Source: Mycobacterium gastri (GTDB taxonomy: Bacteria; Actinomycetota; Actinomycetes; Mycobacteriales; Mycobacteriaceae). From it: a DNA stretch of 64,000 nucleotides. The DNA is taken from the NCBI RefSeq assembly GCF_002102175.1, contig NZ_LQOX01000129.1, positions 160,037-224,036 of the forward strand. The letters run 5' to 3'. The notes under the pieces were generated by a model, which was not told the origin of the DNA, ran no database searches, and saw nothing but the letters and a program-made list of their open reading frames with translations. A program made the position numbers and the translations under genes. Shown one piece after another: positions 15,575 through 25,077 of the stretch. Numbering within the stretch: position 1 is the first letter of the stretch; each line of letters opens with the position of its first letter.

Positions 15575-17002
15575 CTATAGCGCCTTGAGTTCTTCGGTGA
15601 CCTCACTCACCGACTTCTTCGCGTCCCCGAACAGCATCGTGGTGCCGTCGGCATAGAACAGCGGATTGTCGATGCCGGCGAATCCGGAGTTCATCGACCG
15701 CTTGAGCACGATGACCGACCTGGCCTTGTCGACGTTGAGAATCGGCATGCCATAGATCGGACTGGACGTTTCGTTGCGCGCCGCCGGATTGGTGACGTCG
15801 TTGGCGCCGATGACGATAGCGACGTCGGTGCGGGCGAACTCATCGTTGATGTCGTCCATGTCTTTCATCGCGTCGTAGTCGACCTCGGCCTCGGCCAGCA
15901 GCACATTCATATGCCCGGGCATGCGGCCGGCCACCGGGTGGATCGCGTACTTGACCGGCACACCCTTGTCCTCCAGTAACGACGCCATGTCCTTGACGGC
16001 ATGCTGCGCCTGGGCCACGGCCAGCCCGTAACCGGGCACCACGATGACCTGGTTGGCGTACGCCATCTGAATGGCGGCGTCGGCCGCCGACGTGGCCTTG
16101 ACATGCTTGTCGCCGCCTTGACCATCGGGGCCGCCGCTGACGACCACCCCGCCGAAACCGCCCGCGACGATCGCCGGGATGGAGCGGTTCATCGCCTTGG
16201 CCATCAGGTTGGTCAGGATAGAGCCGGAGGCGCCGACGATCATGCCCGCCACGATCATCGCGGTATTGTTCAGCGCCAGGCCAGCGGCCGCCGCGGACAA
16301 CCCGGTCATGGCGTTGAGCATCGAGATCACCACCGGCATGTCGGCACCGCCGATGGGTAGCACCACCATCAAGCCCAGCACGCCGGCGGCGGCCAGCAGA
16401 CCGATCATCCACCACAGCGACACCCCGCCGCTGCCGGGATGTGCGCCGAGCCCGATCACCACCGCGGCCGCGATGGCCCCGGCCAGCAGCAGCAGGTTGA
16501 CCGGCTGCTGCGCCTTGCCGAGGCCGATCGGCCGGCCGGAGATGATCTCCTGCAGCTTGCCGAACGCGATGATCGATCCCCAGAACGAAATCGATCCGAT
16601 GATGGCGGCGAACAACGAGGCCACCACGATGTGCACGGTCGGCGACTCGCCGTGCTGGAATGCCGAGAAGCCGCTGGTTTCAATGAATTCGGCGAGCGCG
16701 ATGAGCGCCACCGTCCCACCACCGACGCCGTTGAAGAACGCCACCAGCTGTGGCATGGCGGTCATCTTGGTCAGCCGCGCCGGCGGCACCCCGAGCACGA
16801 CCCCCACGACCAGGCCGGCGATGATCAGCGGCCATTGACTGGTGTGCCGGATCATCACCAGGGTGGCCGCCACCGCGATGGTCATGCCGACCGCGGCGAT
16901 CAAGTTGCCGCGCACCGCGGTCTTGGGCCCGGTCAGGCCCATCAGGCCGTAGATGAAGAGCGAGAACGAGAAGATGTAGAGGCCGATCACCAAGTAGTTC
17001 AT
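15575..17002 (-). CDS. pntB: NAD(P) transhydrogenase subunit beta
   Basis: The 475-residue protein has about eight to nine membrane segments in its first ~280 residues (starting MNYLVIGLYIFSFSLFIYGLMGLTGPKTAVRGN). These form the proton channel (domain II). A C-terminal NADP-binding domain III follows, with VIVVPGYGLAVAQAQHAVKDMASLLEDKG, YAIHPVAGRMPGHMNVLLAEAEV and the GANDVTNPAAR loop. With PntAA and PntAB it forms the membrane complex that uses the proton gradient to drive NADPH formation from NADH. Its ATG overlaps the pntAB stop (ATGA), showing translational coupling. Length is normal. Confidence 0.96.
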   Translation of the reverse strand: MNYLVIGLYIFSFSLFIYGLMGLTGPKTAVRGNLIAAVGMTIAVAATLVMIRHTSQWPLIIAGLVVGVVLGVPPARLTKMTAMPQLVAFFNGVGGGTVALIALAEFIETSGFSAFQHGESPTVHIVVASLFAAIIGSISFWGSIIAFGKLQEIISGRPIGLGKAQQPVNLLLLAGAIAAAVVIGLGAHPGSGGVSLWWMIGLLAAAGVLGLMVVLPIGGADMPVVISMLNAMTGLSAAAAGLALNNTAMIVAGMIVGASGSILTNLMAKAMNRSIPAIVAGGFGGVVVSGGPDGQGGDKHVKATSAADAAIQMAYANQVIVVPGYGLAVAQAQHAVKDMASLLEDKGVPVKYAIHPVAGRMPGHMNVLLAEAEVDYDAMKDMDDINDEFARTDVAIVIGANDVTNPAARNETSSPIYGMPILNVDKARSVIVLKRSMNSGFAGIDNPLFYADGTTMLFGDAKKSVSEVTEELKAL

Positions 17003-17337
17003 TTGGCTGCCGGCTCCTCTTTCTTAGCGGCTTTCTTTGCGGCCTGTGCCTTCTTGCCCTTGAACATGCCGAGCATCCGGTCGGTGACGATGAAGCCGCC
17101 GATGACGTTCAGCGTGCCGAACACCACCGCGACGAACAGGATGATCTGCACGGCCAGCGACGGGTGCTCGACCTCCCCGAACACCACCAGCGCACCGAGC
17201 ACCACGATGCCGTGGATCGCGTTGGTTCCCGACATCAGCGGGGTGTGCAATGTATTGGGCACTTTGGAAATCACCGCGAACCCGACGAACCCGGACAACA
17301 CCAGGATCGCCAGGTTCTCCAACAGCTGGTCGTACAT
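16999..17337 (-). CDS. pntAB: NAD(P) transhydrogenase subunit alpha part 2
   Basis: The start at ATG 17337 (MYDQLLENLAILVLSGFVGF) is preferred over a start 13 codons upstream, because the upstream stretch overlaps the pntAA stop and is not family-like. The 112-residue protein has three to four membrane helices, with SKVPNTLHTPLMSGTNAIHGIVVLGALV the signature of the alpha-subunit membrane domain, and a lysine/alanine-rich cytosolic tail. In mycobacteria and alphaproteobacteria the alpha subunit is split into PntAA and PntAB as here. It lies two bases after the pntAA stop. Confidence 0.95.
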   Translation of the reverse strand: MYDQLLENLAILVLSGFVGFAVISKVPNTLHTPLMSGTNAIHGIVVLGALVVFGEVEHPSLAVQIILFVAVVFGTLNVIGGFIVTDRMLGMFKGKKAQAAKKAAKKEEPAAK

Positions 17338-17339
17338 CT

Positions 17340-18449
17340 CTAGGAGGCCTTTCCGTCCTGGGTGCGGGTCACACACGATTCCGCGATGACCTCGTCGTCG
17401 AAGTCGGGGGCCAGCTTGCCGTCTTTGACCAGCAGGTCCAGCAGGGCCGTGATGTTCTTGCTGTAAAGCTCACTGGCATGCTCGGGCATGGTCGCCGGCA
17501 GATTCAGCGGCGAGGCGATCGTCACGCCATGCTTGACCACCGTCTGGCCGGGCTCGGTCAGCTCGCAGTTGCCGCCCGTCTCGCCGGCCAGGTCCACGAC
17601 CACACTGCCGGGCTTCATGGCTTCGACGGCGGCAGCGGTCACCAGCCGCGGCGCGGGCCGGCCCGGGACCAACGCCGTGGTGATGACCACGTCGAAGCCG
17701 CTGATCGCCTCTTCCAGAGCCTTTTGCTGCTGGGCGCGTTCCTCGTCGGTCAGCTCGCGGGCGTATCCGCCCTCGCCCGACGCCGTGACTCCGACCTCGA
17801 GCCACTGCCCACCCACCGATCGCACCTGGTCGGCGACTTCGGGACGCACGTCGTAGCCGGTGGTGCGTGCCCCCAACCGCTTGGCGGTCGCCAGGGCCTG
17901 CAAGCCCGCCACGCCGACACCCAGCACCAGCACCGTGGCCGGCTTCACCGTTCCCGCCGCGGTGGTCAGCATCGGGAAGAACCGGGTGGACTCCGATGCC
18001 GCAAGCAGCACCGCCTTGTAGCCGGCGACGTTGGCCTGCGACGACAGCGCATCCATGACCTGGGCCCGCGAGATGCGCGGAATGGCCTCGAGAGCGAAGG
18101 CCTGCACGCCGGCTTGCTGGAGCGCAGCGATCGAGTTGTCGGCGTTGCGGGGGGCGAGGAAGCCGATCAGGGTTTGCCCGCTGCGCAGCCGGCCCACCTC
18201 CTCGACCGTTGGCGGCGCGACCTTGACGACGACGTCGGCAGCCCAGGCATCTCCAATGGTGGCTCCCGCGTCGGTGTAGAGCTCGTCGGGTAGCAGCGCC
18301 CGCTGACCGGCACCGGCCTCGACCACGACGGCGACACCACTGTTCACCAGTGCGGCGACCGCTTTGGGTACCAGCGCAACGCGCCGCTCGTCGGGCCGTG
18401 ACTCGGCCACCACCCCTACCCTGATGGTGTGGGTCTGCGCATCTGTCAT
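17340..18449 (-). CDS. pntAA: NAD(P) transhydrogenase subunit alpha part 1
   Basis: The 369-residue soluble NAD-binding subunit (domain I) begins RVGVVAESRPDERRVALVPKAV, as in the alanine dehydrogenase/PntAA family. It has the nucleotide-binding GVGVAGLQALATAKRLGARTTGYDVR around residues 176-201 and the mobile-loop region GGYARELTDEERAQQQ. It is first in the pntAA-pntAB-pntB operon. The promoter lies in the ~235 bp up to the divergently placed end of the DUF1348 gene. I see no obvious operator in it beyond a TTGTGG-AG-CCACAA inverted repeat at 18643-18656. Confidence 0.96.
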   Translation of the reverse strand: MTDAQTHTIRVGVVAESRPDERRVALVPKAVAALVNSGVAVVVEAGAGQRALLPDELYTDAGATIGDAWAADVVVKVAPPTVEEVGRLRSGQTLIGFLAPRNADNSIAALQQAGVQAFALEAIPRISRAQVMDALSSQANVAGYKAVLLAASESTRFFPMLTTAAGTVKPATVLVLGVGVAGLQALATAKRLGARTTGYDVRPEVADQVRSVGGQWLEVGVTASGEGGYARELTDEERAQQQKALEEAISGFDVVITTALVPGRPAPRLVTAAAVEAMKPGSVVVDLAGETGGNCELTEPGQTVVKHGVTIASPLNLPATMPEHASELYSKNITALLDLLVKDGKLAPDFDDEVIAESCVTRTQDGKAS

Positions 18450-18685
18450 GGCGCGTACATCTACTTTCCTCGTACTTTCCTGCGCGATGGATATGCCGCT
18501 AGCTCGGCCGCGCGCGCCTGGCTACCATAACGCGTGCCGGGTTCACCACCGATTTGTGACCGTTCGGGTGGCGGTGCCGGCAACCCTCGGCACACTGGTT
18601 GATGGTTGCCCGCTAGGCGCCAAACCGGTAGCTCTCACGTTGTTGTGGAGCCACAAAGCGGAGTTGTGTCCCGCAGCGACGGGGC

Positions 18686-19147
18686 TCACCACAGCGGGAT
18701 GTCCTGCCCGTGGTCGGAGGCCGGTCGCGGACCGAACCAGCGCCGCTCGGATTCGGCGATCGGCACGTCGTTGATGCTGGCCTCGCGGCGCGCCATCAGC
18801 CCCGCCGGGGTGAATTCCCACAGCTCGTTGCCGTAGCTGCGATACCACTGGCCGGTGTGGTCGCGGCACTCGTACTGGAACCGCACCGCGATGCGGTTGT
18901 CGTGGAAGTCCCACAGGCTCTTGCGCAACGAATAGTCGAGTTCGCGCTGCCACTTGCGGCTCAAAAACGCCACGATCGCGTCGCGGCCCACGATGTGTTC
19001 GCCGCGATTGCGCCAGCGGGAGTCGGGCGTGTACGCGAGGCTGACGCGCTCGGGGTCGCGCGTGTTCCAGGCGTCCTCGGCGGCCTGAACCTTGTGCAGT
19101 GCCGTTTCGAGGGTGAACGGCGGGAACGGGGGACGCGATTCGGTCAT
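18686..19147 (-). CDS. DUF1348 / NTF2-like protein
   Basis: Only the final 153 codons of a much longer open frame are real. The start is ATG 19147 (MTESRPPFPPFTLETALHKVQAAEDAWNTRD). The protein has the cone-shaped NTF2/SnoaL fold pattern and the DUF1348 end signature IAESERRWFGPRP. Other typical pieces are WRNRGEHIVGRDAIVAFLSRKW and IAVRFQYECRDHTGQWYRSYGNELWEF. It is probably a small cytosolic enzyme or binding protein with no assigned substrate. It diverges from fadE2 across 126 bp that contain the 57-bp inverted-repeat element. Confidence 0.85.
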   Translation of the reverse strand: MTESRPPFPPFTLETALHKVQAAEDAWNTRDPERVSLAYTPDSRWRNRGEHIVGRDAIVAFLSRKWQRELDYSLRKSLWDFHDNRIAVRFQYECRDHTGQWYRSYGNELWEFTPAGLMARREASINDVPIAESERRWFGPRPASDHGQDIPLW

Positions 19148-19162
19148 GGCCCCATCGTGCGC

Positions 19163-19219
19163 CGAGCCTGTAAATCTGCAGACGCCTACTCGTACTTTCC
19201 CGGCAGAATTACAGGCTCG
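19163..19219. repeat. 57-bp inverted-repeat element, copy 1
   Basis: The arms CGAGCCTGTAA and TTACAGGCTCG are perfect 11-bp inverted repeats around a 35-bp centre that carries CTACTCGTACTT. Copy 2 (48546-48602) has the same length and matches at 44 of 57 positions. It lies in the DUF1348/fadE2 divergent region. Confidence 0.75.
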
Positions 19220-19273
19220 ACGGTCTGATGCCCTGAAATTTGGTGCCCCAGTGCGTGTCCTATCGTGACGGTC

Positions 19274-20515
19274 ATGGACTTCGCGATGTCGGCCAAGGCC
19301 ATCGACTACCACCAGCGGTTGTCCGACTTCATGACGGAGTACGTCTTCCCGGCCGAGTCCGACTACGAGCGATACCGCCAGGAAGCCGGCCCTGATGACC
19401 ACACCGTCCCGCCGATCATCGAGGAACTCAAGATCAAGGCCAAAGAGCGCGGCCTGTGGAACCTGTTCCTGCCGGCGGAGTCGGGCTTGACCAACTTGGA
19501 GTACGCGCCGCTGGCCGAGCTGACCGGGTGGAGCCTGGAGATTGCGCCTGAGGCATTGAACTGCGCGGCGCCCGACACCGGCAACATGGAAATCCTGCAC
19601 ATGTTCGGCACCGACGAGCAGCGCCGGCAGTGGCTGCAACCATTGCTCGACGGCGAGATCCGCAGCGCCTTCTCCATGACCGAGCCCGCGGTCGCCAGCA
19701 GCGACGCCCGCAACATCGAAACCACAATCTCGCGAGACGGCGACGACGGCAATAACTACGTCATCAACGGCCGCAAATGGTGGACGTCGGGCGCTTCCGA
19801 CCCGCGCTGCAAGATCCTGATCGTGATGGGGCGCACCAACCCCGACGCGGCCGCGCACCAACAGCAGTCGATGATCCTGGTGCCGATGGACACCGCCGGG
19901 GTGACAATCGTGCGTTCCACACCCGTTTTCGGCTGGCAGGACCAGCACGGCCACTGCGAGGTGAGCTACGACAACGTTCGGGTGCCGGCCACCAACCTGC
20001 TCGGTGAAGAGGGCTCCGGCTTCGCGATCGCCCAGGCCCGGCTGGGACCGGGACGCATCCACCACTGCATGCGCGCACTGGGCGGAGCCGAACGCGCGCT
20101 GGCGCTGATGGTGGACCGGGCGCGCAACCGGGTCGCGTTCGGCCGCCCGCTTGCCGAGCAGGGTGTGGTCCAGCAGGCAATTGCCAAGTCCCGCAACGAA
20201 ATCGACCAGGCGAGGCTGCTGTGCGAGAAGGCGGCGTGGACCATCGACCAGCACGGCAACAAGGAGGCTCGCCACCTGGTCGCGATGATCAAAGCCGTGG
20301 CACCGCAAGTCGCATGTGACGTCATCGACCGGGCGATCCAGGTGCATGGCGCCGCCGGGGTCAGCGACGACACCCCGCTGGCCCGGCTCTACAGCTGGCA
20401 TCGTGCGATGCGGATCTTCGACGGACCCGACGAGGTGCACCTGCGGTCCATTGCGCACGCCGAGCTGGGGCGGCAGAAATCCGCGTTCGCCGCCGCGGTC
20501 ACCCGACATGGCTGA
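19274..20515 (+). CDS. fadE2: Acyl-CoA dehydrogenase FadE2
   Basis: The 413-residue protein carries the acyl-CoA dehydrogenase signatures: SAFSMTEPAVASSDARNIETTI (~residues 137-158), INGRKWWTSGASDPRC, and the C-terminal IQVHGAAGVSDDTPLARLYSWHRAMRIFDGPDEVHLRSIA. It is an FAD enzyme for alpha,beta-dehydrogenation of an acyl-CoA, and matches my memory of FadE2 closely. The start is taken as ATG 19274, because TATCGT (19261-19266) fits a -10 box seven bases before it, implying a leaderless mRNA. GTG 19265 and ATG 19286 are alternatives. The next gene, ptpB, overlaps its stop by eight bases. Confidence 0.95.
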   Translation: MDFAMSAKAIDYHQRLSDFMTEYVFPAESDYERYRQEAGPDDHTVPPIIEELKIKAKERGLWNLFLPAESGLTNLEYAPLAELTGWSLEIAPEALNCAAPDTGNMEILHMFGTDEQRRQWLQPLLDGEIRSAFSMTEPAVASSDARNIETTISRDGDDGNNYVINGRKWWTSGASDPRCKILIVMGRTNPDAAAHQQQSMILVPMDTAGVTIVRSTPVFGWQDQHGHCEVSYDNVRVPATNLLGEEGSGFAIAQARLGPGRIHHCMRALGGAERALALMVDRARNRVAFGRPLAEQGVVQQAIAKSRNEIDQARLLCEKAAWTIDQHGNKEARHLVAMIKAVAPQVACDVIDRAIQVHGAAGVSDDTPLARLYSWHRAMRIFDGPDEVHLRSIAHAELGRQKSAFAAAVTRHG

Positions 20516-21320
20516 CCGGGAACTGCCGGGCGCATGGAACTTTCGTGACGTCGCCGACAGCACCGCGCTGAGACCGGGGCGGCTGTTTCGCTCCAGCGAG
20601 CTCAGTCGCCTCGACGACGCCGGCCGGGAAGCGCTGCGCCGGCTGGCCATCACCGATGTCGCCGACCTGCGCTCATCACGGGAGGTCGTCCGGCGCGGTC
20701 CTGGACGAGTGCCTGCCGGCGTCGACATCCACCTGCTGCCGTTCCCCGACCTGGCCGACGACGACGCCGGGACCGACGCCGATGCGCCGCACGAACACGC
20801 GTTTCGGCAGCTCATGACCGACAGTCCGGACGGCGAATCAATCGACCAGGCCGCCGTCCGCTATATGACCGACGAATATCGCCAATTCCCCGCGCGCACC
20901 GGTGCCCAACGCGCGCTGCACCGCGTCGTCACCTTGCTGACCGGCGGGCGGGCGGTGCTCACCCATTGCTTTGCGGGCAAAGACCGCACGGGCTTCGTGG
21001 TTGCCACCGTGCTGGAAGCCGTTGGTGTCGACCGCGAGGCCATTCTGACCGACTTCCTGCGCAGCAATGACGCGGTGCCGCGGTTGCGGGAACAAATCTC
21101 GGAAATGATCCGACAGCGCTCCGACACCGAACTGACCCCGGAGGTGGTGACGTTCACCGAAGCCCGGCTGTCCGACGGCGTGCTCGGCGTCCGGCCGGAG
21201 TACCTGGCGGCGTCATGGCAGACCATCGATGAGACCTGGGGATCGGTGGATGCCTACCTGCGCGACGCGGGTATCACGGCGGCCGACGTCGACCGACTGC
21301 GCAACGTGTTACTGGGCTGA
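20508..21320 (+). CDS. ptpB: Secreted protein tyrosine/lipid phosphatase PtpB
   Basis: The 270-residue product has the phosphatase P-loop HCFAGKDRTG, with catalytic C154 and R160, and the N-terminal ELPGAWNFRDVAD...LRPGRLFRSSELSRL typical of PtpB-like DSP/triple-specificity phosphatases. In M. tuberculosis this protein is secreted into macrophages and dephosphorylates phosphotyrosine and phosphoinositides. It is known to lack a classical signal peptide, and none is seen here. The ATG lies inside the end of fadE2, so the two genes are translationally coupled. Length is close to the 276 residues I recall for the tubercle protein. Confidence 0.94.
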   Translation: MADRELPGAWNFRDVADSTALRPGRLFRSSELSRLDDAGREALRRLAITDVADLRSSREVVRRGPGRVPAGVDIHLLPFPDLADDDAGTDADAPHEHAFRQLMTDSPDGESIDQAAVRYMTDEYRQFPARTGAQRALHRVVTLLTGGRAVLTHCFAGKDRTGFVVATVLEAVGVDREAILTDFLRSNDAVPRLREQISEMIRQRSDTELTPEVVTFTEARLSDGVLGVRPEYLAASWQTIDETWGSVDAYLRDAGITAADVDRLRNVLLG

Positions 21321-21338
21321 ACACCTATCTTTGAGGTC

Positions 21339-21377
21339 AGCCAAAGGCCAGACACGTTCGCGGAATCGCCTTACGCT
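21339..21377 (+). promoter_or_regulatory. Shared PE promoter block, copy 5
   Basis: AGCCAAAGGCCAGACACG through to TTACGCT, with the -10-like TACGCT at 21372-21377, 61 nt before the TTG start at 21438. Confidence 0.45.
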
Positions 21378-21437
21378 CAACGGGTACCCGACATGGCGGG
21401 TCATTGGTGCACCCCCCCTCTTCAGGAGGATGGCGTC

Positions 21438-23078
21438 TTGTCGTATGTTCTCACGCAGCCGCCGGCCATGGCCGCGGCGGCCACCGAGTTCGCCGGGATC
21501 GGCACGGCGATCAACGAGGCCGCTGCGACGGTGGCAGTTCCGACGACCGCGATCGCCGCGGCCGCCGCAGATGAAGTGTCCACCGTCATCGCGCAGCTGT
21601 TTGGCGCGTTCGGGCAGGAATACCAAGCGATCAACGCGCAACTCGGGGCGCTCTACAACCAATTCACCCAAAAATTGGTGGCGGCGGCGAACGCCTACTT
21701 CGGCGACGAGGCCATCAGCGCCGCCACCCTGGTGAATGGCGCGACCGCCGGGCTCTTTACGCCGACCTCTCCCCCCGTAGTACCGCCGGTTTTCGGCCAG
21801 GACACCGCAATCGTCATGAGCGGCACCGGATCGCCGATACCCTCGAGCCAGTACGTCGCCGCCATCACCAATCTATTCCTTCCGCCCGGCGTCGTCGTGA
21901 ACCCGTTGAACACAACTGAGGAGCTCTATCCCATCACCGGCGTCAAATCCCTGCCCTTCCAAAACTCGGTACAAATAGGGCTGTCGATTCTCGACACCGC
22001 GATTTGGGAGCAGATCAACGCGGGTAACCGCGTCACGGTTTTTGGCTATTCCCAGAGCGCCGTCATCTCGTCCCTGGAAATGCAGCACCTCATCTCCCTG
22101 GGCACAAATGCTCCAGACCCGAGCCAACTCAGTTTCATATTGATAGGCAACGAGATGAATCCCAACGGCGGCATTCTCTCACGGATACCCGGTCTGAACA
22201 TTTCGACCCTAGGGCTGCCGTTCTACGGGGCGACACCGGACAACCCTTACCCAACGACTACCTACACGCTCGAATACGACGGTTTCGCCGACTTCCCGCG
22301 GTATCCGCTCAACGTCCTGTCCGACATCAACGCCGTATTCGGGATACTCACCGTGCACACCCAGTATCAGTATCTCACCCCGCAACAGGTTGCGGACGCC
22401 ATACTCCTGCCGGTCCAGGGCGTGACGTCGAATCAGTACTACATCATCGAAACCGCGGACCTGCCCCTGCTAGCGCCGGTACGAGCAATCCCTGTCATCG
22501 GACCCCCCCTGGCCGCGCTCGTCCAACCGAATCTGGAAGTGATCGTCAATCTCGGCTACGGCGACCCGAGATTCGGCTACTCGACCAGCTACGCGAATGT
22601 GCCCACCCCATTCGGACTCTTCCCGGGCATCCCGCCGGGTGTCGTCGCCGATGCCCTAGTTGCCGGAACCCAGCAAGGTATCCACGACTTCGCGGCAGCG
22701 CTGCCGGCTGCGCTCAACCCTCCTGAATTGCCAGTGATCGGATTCCCGCCGTACATACAGCAAGTCCTGCCGCCGGCTCAACCACCGGTGCCGGCGACAC
22801 CAGTCAATATCGTCAGCACTTTGGCGGCCGTTGTCTCGGACAGCTACTCACTTCTGCTTCCCACGGCGGATCTCGGCGTGGCTTTTGCCACGATTCTTCC
22901 GGCCTACGACCTCAGCCTGTTCCTGAACCAGCTGTTACAGGGAAACTTCATTGCCGCGATCGAATTGCCGCTGGCCGCCACCGCCGGGTTGGCCGCGCTG
23001 GGCAGCATGATCGAATTCATCGCAATCGTGAGAACGGTGGCGGCAATTATTCAGCAACTACAGAGCCTGCAATTCTAG
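21438..23078 (+). CDS. PE-like protein with PE-PPE serine hydrolase domain, extended C-terminus (array copy 5)
   Basis: TTG 21438 (MSYVLTQPPAMAAAATEFAG) lies seven bases after AGGAGGA and is preferred over the frame opening at 21393. The 546-residue product has a PE-type helical domain but reads QPP where canonical PE proteins have a PE dipeptide. The secretion signal YFGDE is kept. The hydrolase nucleophile lies in FGYSQSAVISSLEM. After the common VNLGYGDPRFGYSTSYANVPTPFGLFP segment comes a C-terminal module of ~130 residues (SYSLLLPTADLGVAFATILPAYDLSLFLNQLLQGN), which copies 1-4 lack. It is the first of four tandem copies downstream of ptpB. Confidence 0.92.
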   Translation: MSYVLTQPPAMAAAATEFAGIGTAINEAAATVAVPTTAIAAAAADEVSTVIAQLFGAFGQEYQAINAQLGALYNQFTQKLVAAANAYFGDEAISAATLVNGATAGLFTPTSPPVVPPVFGQDTAIVMSGTGSPIPSSQYVAAITNLFLPPGVVVNPLNTTEELYPITGVKSLPFQNSVQIGLSILDTAIWEQINAGNRVTVFGYSQSAVISSLEMQHLISLGTNAPDPSQLSFILIGNEMNPNGGILSRIPGLNISTLGLPFYGATPDNPYPTTTYTLEYDGFADFPRYPLNVLSDINAVFGILTVHTQYQYLTPQQVADAILLPVQGVTSNQYYIIETADLPLLAPVRAIPVIGPPLAALVQPNLEVIVNLGYGDPRFGYSTSYANVPTPFGLFPGIPPGVVADALVAGTQQGIHDFAAALPAALNPPELPVIGFPPYIQQVLPPAQPPVPATPVNIVSTLAAVVSDSYSLLLPTADLGVAFATILPAYDLSLFLNQLLQGNFIAAIELPLAATAGLAALGSMIEFIAIVRTVAAIIQQLQSLQF

Positions 23079-23178
23079 CTGGATTTCGGCTGGACGCGAT
23101 GAATGGGCTACCAGGCACCGAAGGGGCGGACAGGTTTGTCTTGAGCGCCTGAGGTCGGTCGGTAAGGAGGATGCGCCG

Positions 23179-24861
23179 ATGGGGTACGTGCTGGCTGATT
23201 CTCAGCTCATGGCAACGGCCGCGGCGGATCTCGAACGCATTGGCGCAACGCTGAGCTCCGCCAGTGCTGCGGCAGCCGGTCCGACGTCAAGCATGGTGGC
23301 GGCGGCGGCCGACGAGGTGTCGGCGGCAATCGCGAATCTGTTCGGCGCATACGGCCGGGAGTACCAGGCCATCGTCACGCTCCTGGAGGCGTTTAGGGCC
23401 GAGTTCGCTCGAACGCTGGCGGCGGCGGGTTTGGCGTACGCGCAGAGTGAAGCCACCAACGCCGCAGCGGTCTCGGCGTCCATCACGATGTCGCCACTGA
23501 CCGGGCCAACCGTTTCCCTCGTCATGGGCGGCAGCGGAAACCCAACGCCCGGAACCGATTACGTGAACGGCCTGCTCAACTACATCAGTCCGCAATTCGG
23601 GACCAGCAATGCGCTGGCGCTGTTCACCCCGGAGCAGTTGTATCCGCTCACCGGCGAAAAGAGCTTGCCGCTGAGCACTTCGGTGAGCCAGGGCGTCGAG
23701 ATCCTGCACAACGCGATCCTCAACGAGGTCAACAACCTGGGAAACAGCGTCGTCGTCGGGGGCTACTCGCAGAGCGCGATCATCGCCTCGTTGGAGATGC
23801 GGAATCTGGCGGCCATGCCGCCGGGCACCGCTCCACCCGCGGACAAGCTCGGCTTCGTCCTGCTGGCCAACCCGATGAATCCCAACGGCGGCCTGCTGTC
23901 GCGCTTTGCCGGCCTCAGCCTGCCGAGCCTGGGTGTGGAGTTCTTCGGTGCGACGCCCGCCGACACCATCTACCCGACCTCGATTTACACCCACGAATAT
24001 GACGGCTTCGCCGACTTTCCGCGCTATCCGCTCAATATCGTGTCTGACCTGAATGCTGTCGCGGGCATCGCCTTCGTCCACACCGATACCCCGAATATCA
24101 ATCCGCAGACGCTGCCCCCGGGGGATCTGATCAAGTTACCGACGGAACCGACGTACAACGGAAACACCTCGTACTATCTCATCCGCACTCACAATTTGCC
24201 ACTACTGGACCCGCTGCGCTTTATTCCGATTATCGGTAACCCACTGGCGGATCTGCTCCAGCCGGATCTGGCGATTATCGTCAATTTGGGCTACGGCGAC
24301 CCCCACTACGGCTATTCGACCGCGCCGGCGAATGTGGCCACGCCGTTCGGGCTGTTCCCTGAGGTCGACCCGGCCGTCGTCGCCGAAGAATTGGTCACCG
24401 GAACACAACAGGGCTTCAACGCCGCGGTCAACGATGTCTTCGGCCAAGGACCGCAAGGACCGCCCACCGTGCCCAGCCTGGGGCCCTCGCGCCTGGTGGA
24501 TCTGCTGACGTCGATCGCGTTGCCGCTGCCCGGTACACCGGTTCCGCCGACGTCGATCGACGGGTTGATCACCGACCTGCAGGCGGCGAACACATATCTC
24601 ACCAACACCGTTTCCGGGGGGCTGTCCAGCGCTTACGAGTCGCTGCTTCCGACGGCAGACATCCTCAATGCCGGTCTGACCGAAGTGCCGTCTTATGACG
24701 TCAACCTCTTCCTGGACGGCATCGAACAAGCGGTCAACGGCGACCCGATCGGCCTGATCAATGCCATTGGCTATCCGATCGCAGCCGACGTGGGATTGCT
24801 TGCGCTCGCCGGCGGGCTTGAGGGCTTGGTCCTGCTGGGCATCGTGGTCACCGACTTCTAA
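23179..24861 (+). CDS. PE-like protein with PE-PPE serine hydrolase domain, extended C-terminus (array copy 6)
   Basis: ATG 23179 follows GTAAGGAGGA. The 560-residue product starts MGYVLADSQLMATAAADLER, so the PE dipeptide is replaced (SQ), but YAQSE is present near residue 87. The linker between the two domains is very short, and hydrolase similarity starts at LVMGGSGNPTPG near residue 115. The nucleophile motif is GGYSQSAIIASLEM. The C-terminal module ends SYDVNLFLDGIEQAVNGDPIGLINAIGYPIAADVGLLALAGG. No PE promoter block is seen in the 100-bp gap from copy 5, so cotranscription with copy 5 is likely. Confidence 0.92.
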   Translation: MGYVLADSQLMATAAADLERIGATLSSASAAAAGPTSSMVAAAADEVSAAIANLFGAYGREYQAIVTLLEAFRAEFARTLAAAGLAYAQSEATNAAAVSASITMSPLTGPTVSLVMGGSGNPTPGTDYVNGLLNYISPQFGTSNALALFTPEQLYPLTGEKSLPLSTSVSQGVEILHNAILNEVNNLGNSVVVGGYSQSAIIASLEMRNLAAMPPGTAPPADKLGFVLLANPMNPNGGLLSRFAGLSLPSLGVEFFGATPADTIYPTSIYTHEYDGFADFPRYPLNIVSDLNAVAGIAFVHTDTPNINPQTLPPGDLIKLPTEPTYNGNTSYYLIRTHNLPLLDPLRFIPIIGNPLADLLQPDLAIIVNLGYGDPHYGYSTAPANVATPFGLFPEVDPAVVAEELVTGTQQGFNAAVNDVFGQGPQGPPTVPSLGPSRLVDLLTSIALPLPGTPVPPTSIDGLITDLQAANTYLTNTVSGGLSSAYESLLPTADILNAGLTEVPSYDVNLFLDGIEQAVNGDPIGLINAIGYPIAADVGLLALAGGLEGLVLLGIVVTDF

Positions 24862-24930
24862 CGCGGCGCGGCGTCGAACAGCCCGGGTCGGCCGTCGAGC
24901 ACCCCGCCCGACACCGAGATCGGCTGAGAT

Positions 24931-24970
24931 GGCCAAACGCGCAATGCGATCCGACGGACCGATCTAGGCT
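24931..24970 (+). promoter_or_regulatory. Shared PE promoter block, copy 7 (weak)
   Basis: GGCCAAACGCGCAATGCG through CCGACGGACCGATC to TAGGCT (24965-24970), 108 nt before ATG 25078. It matches the consensus mainly at its two ends. Confidence 0.4.
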
Positions 24971-25077
24971 GACAGATGCCGGACCTCCCGATGGCCGGGT
25001 TCCGCCCCGGGCCATCGGTTTTCGACGCATCGGCGGCGCTAAAACGAAACACCCCGGGTTTGAAGGAAATTAGACCG

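Noticed and set aside
18643..18656. TTGTGG-AG-CCACAA inverted repeat upstream of pntAA
   Set aside because: Short, single, and about 200 bp from the start. Noted in the pntAA entry but not strong enough for its own call.
18686..20815. A 709-codon open frame on the minus strand
   Set aside because: Only the last 153 codons (from 19147) are protein-like. The rest is antisense to fadE2 and has the composition of a shadow frame.
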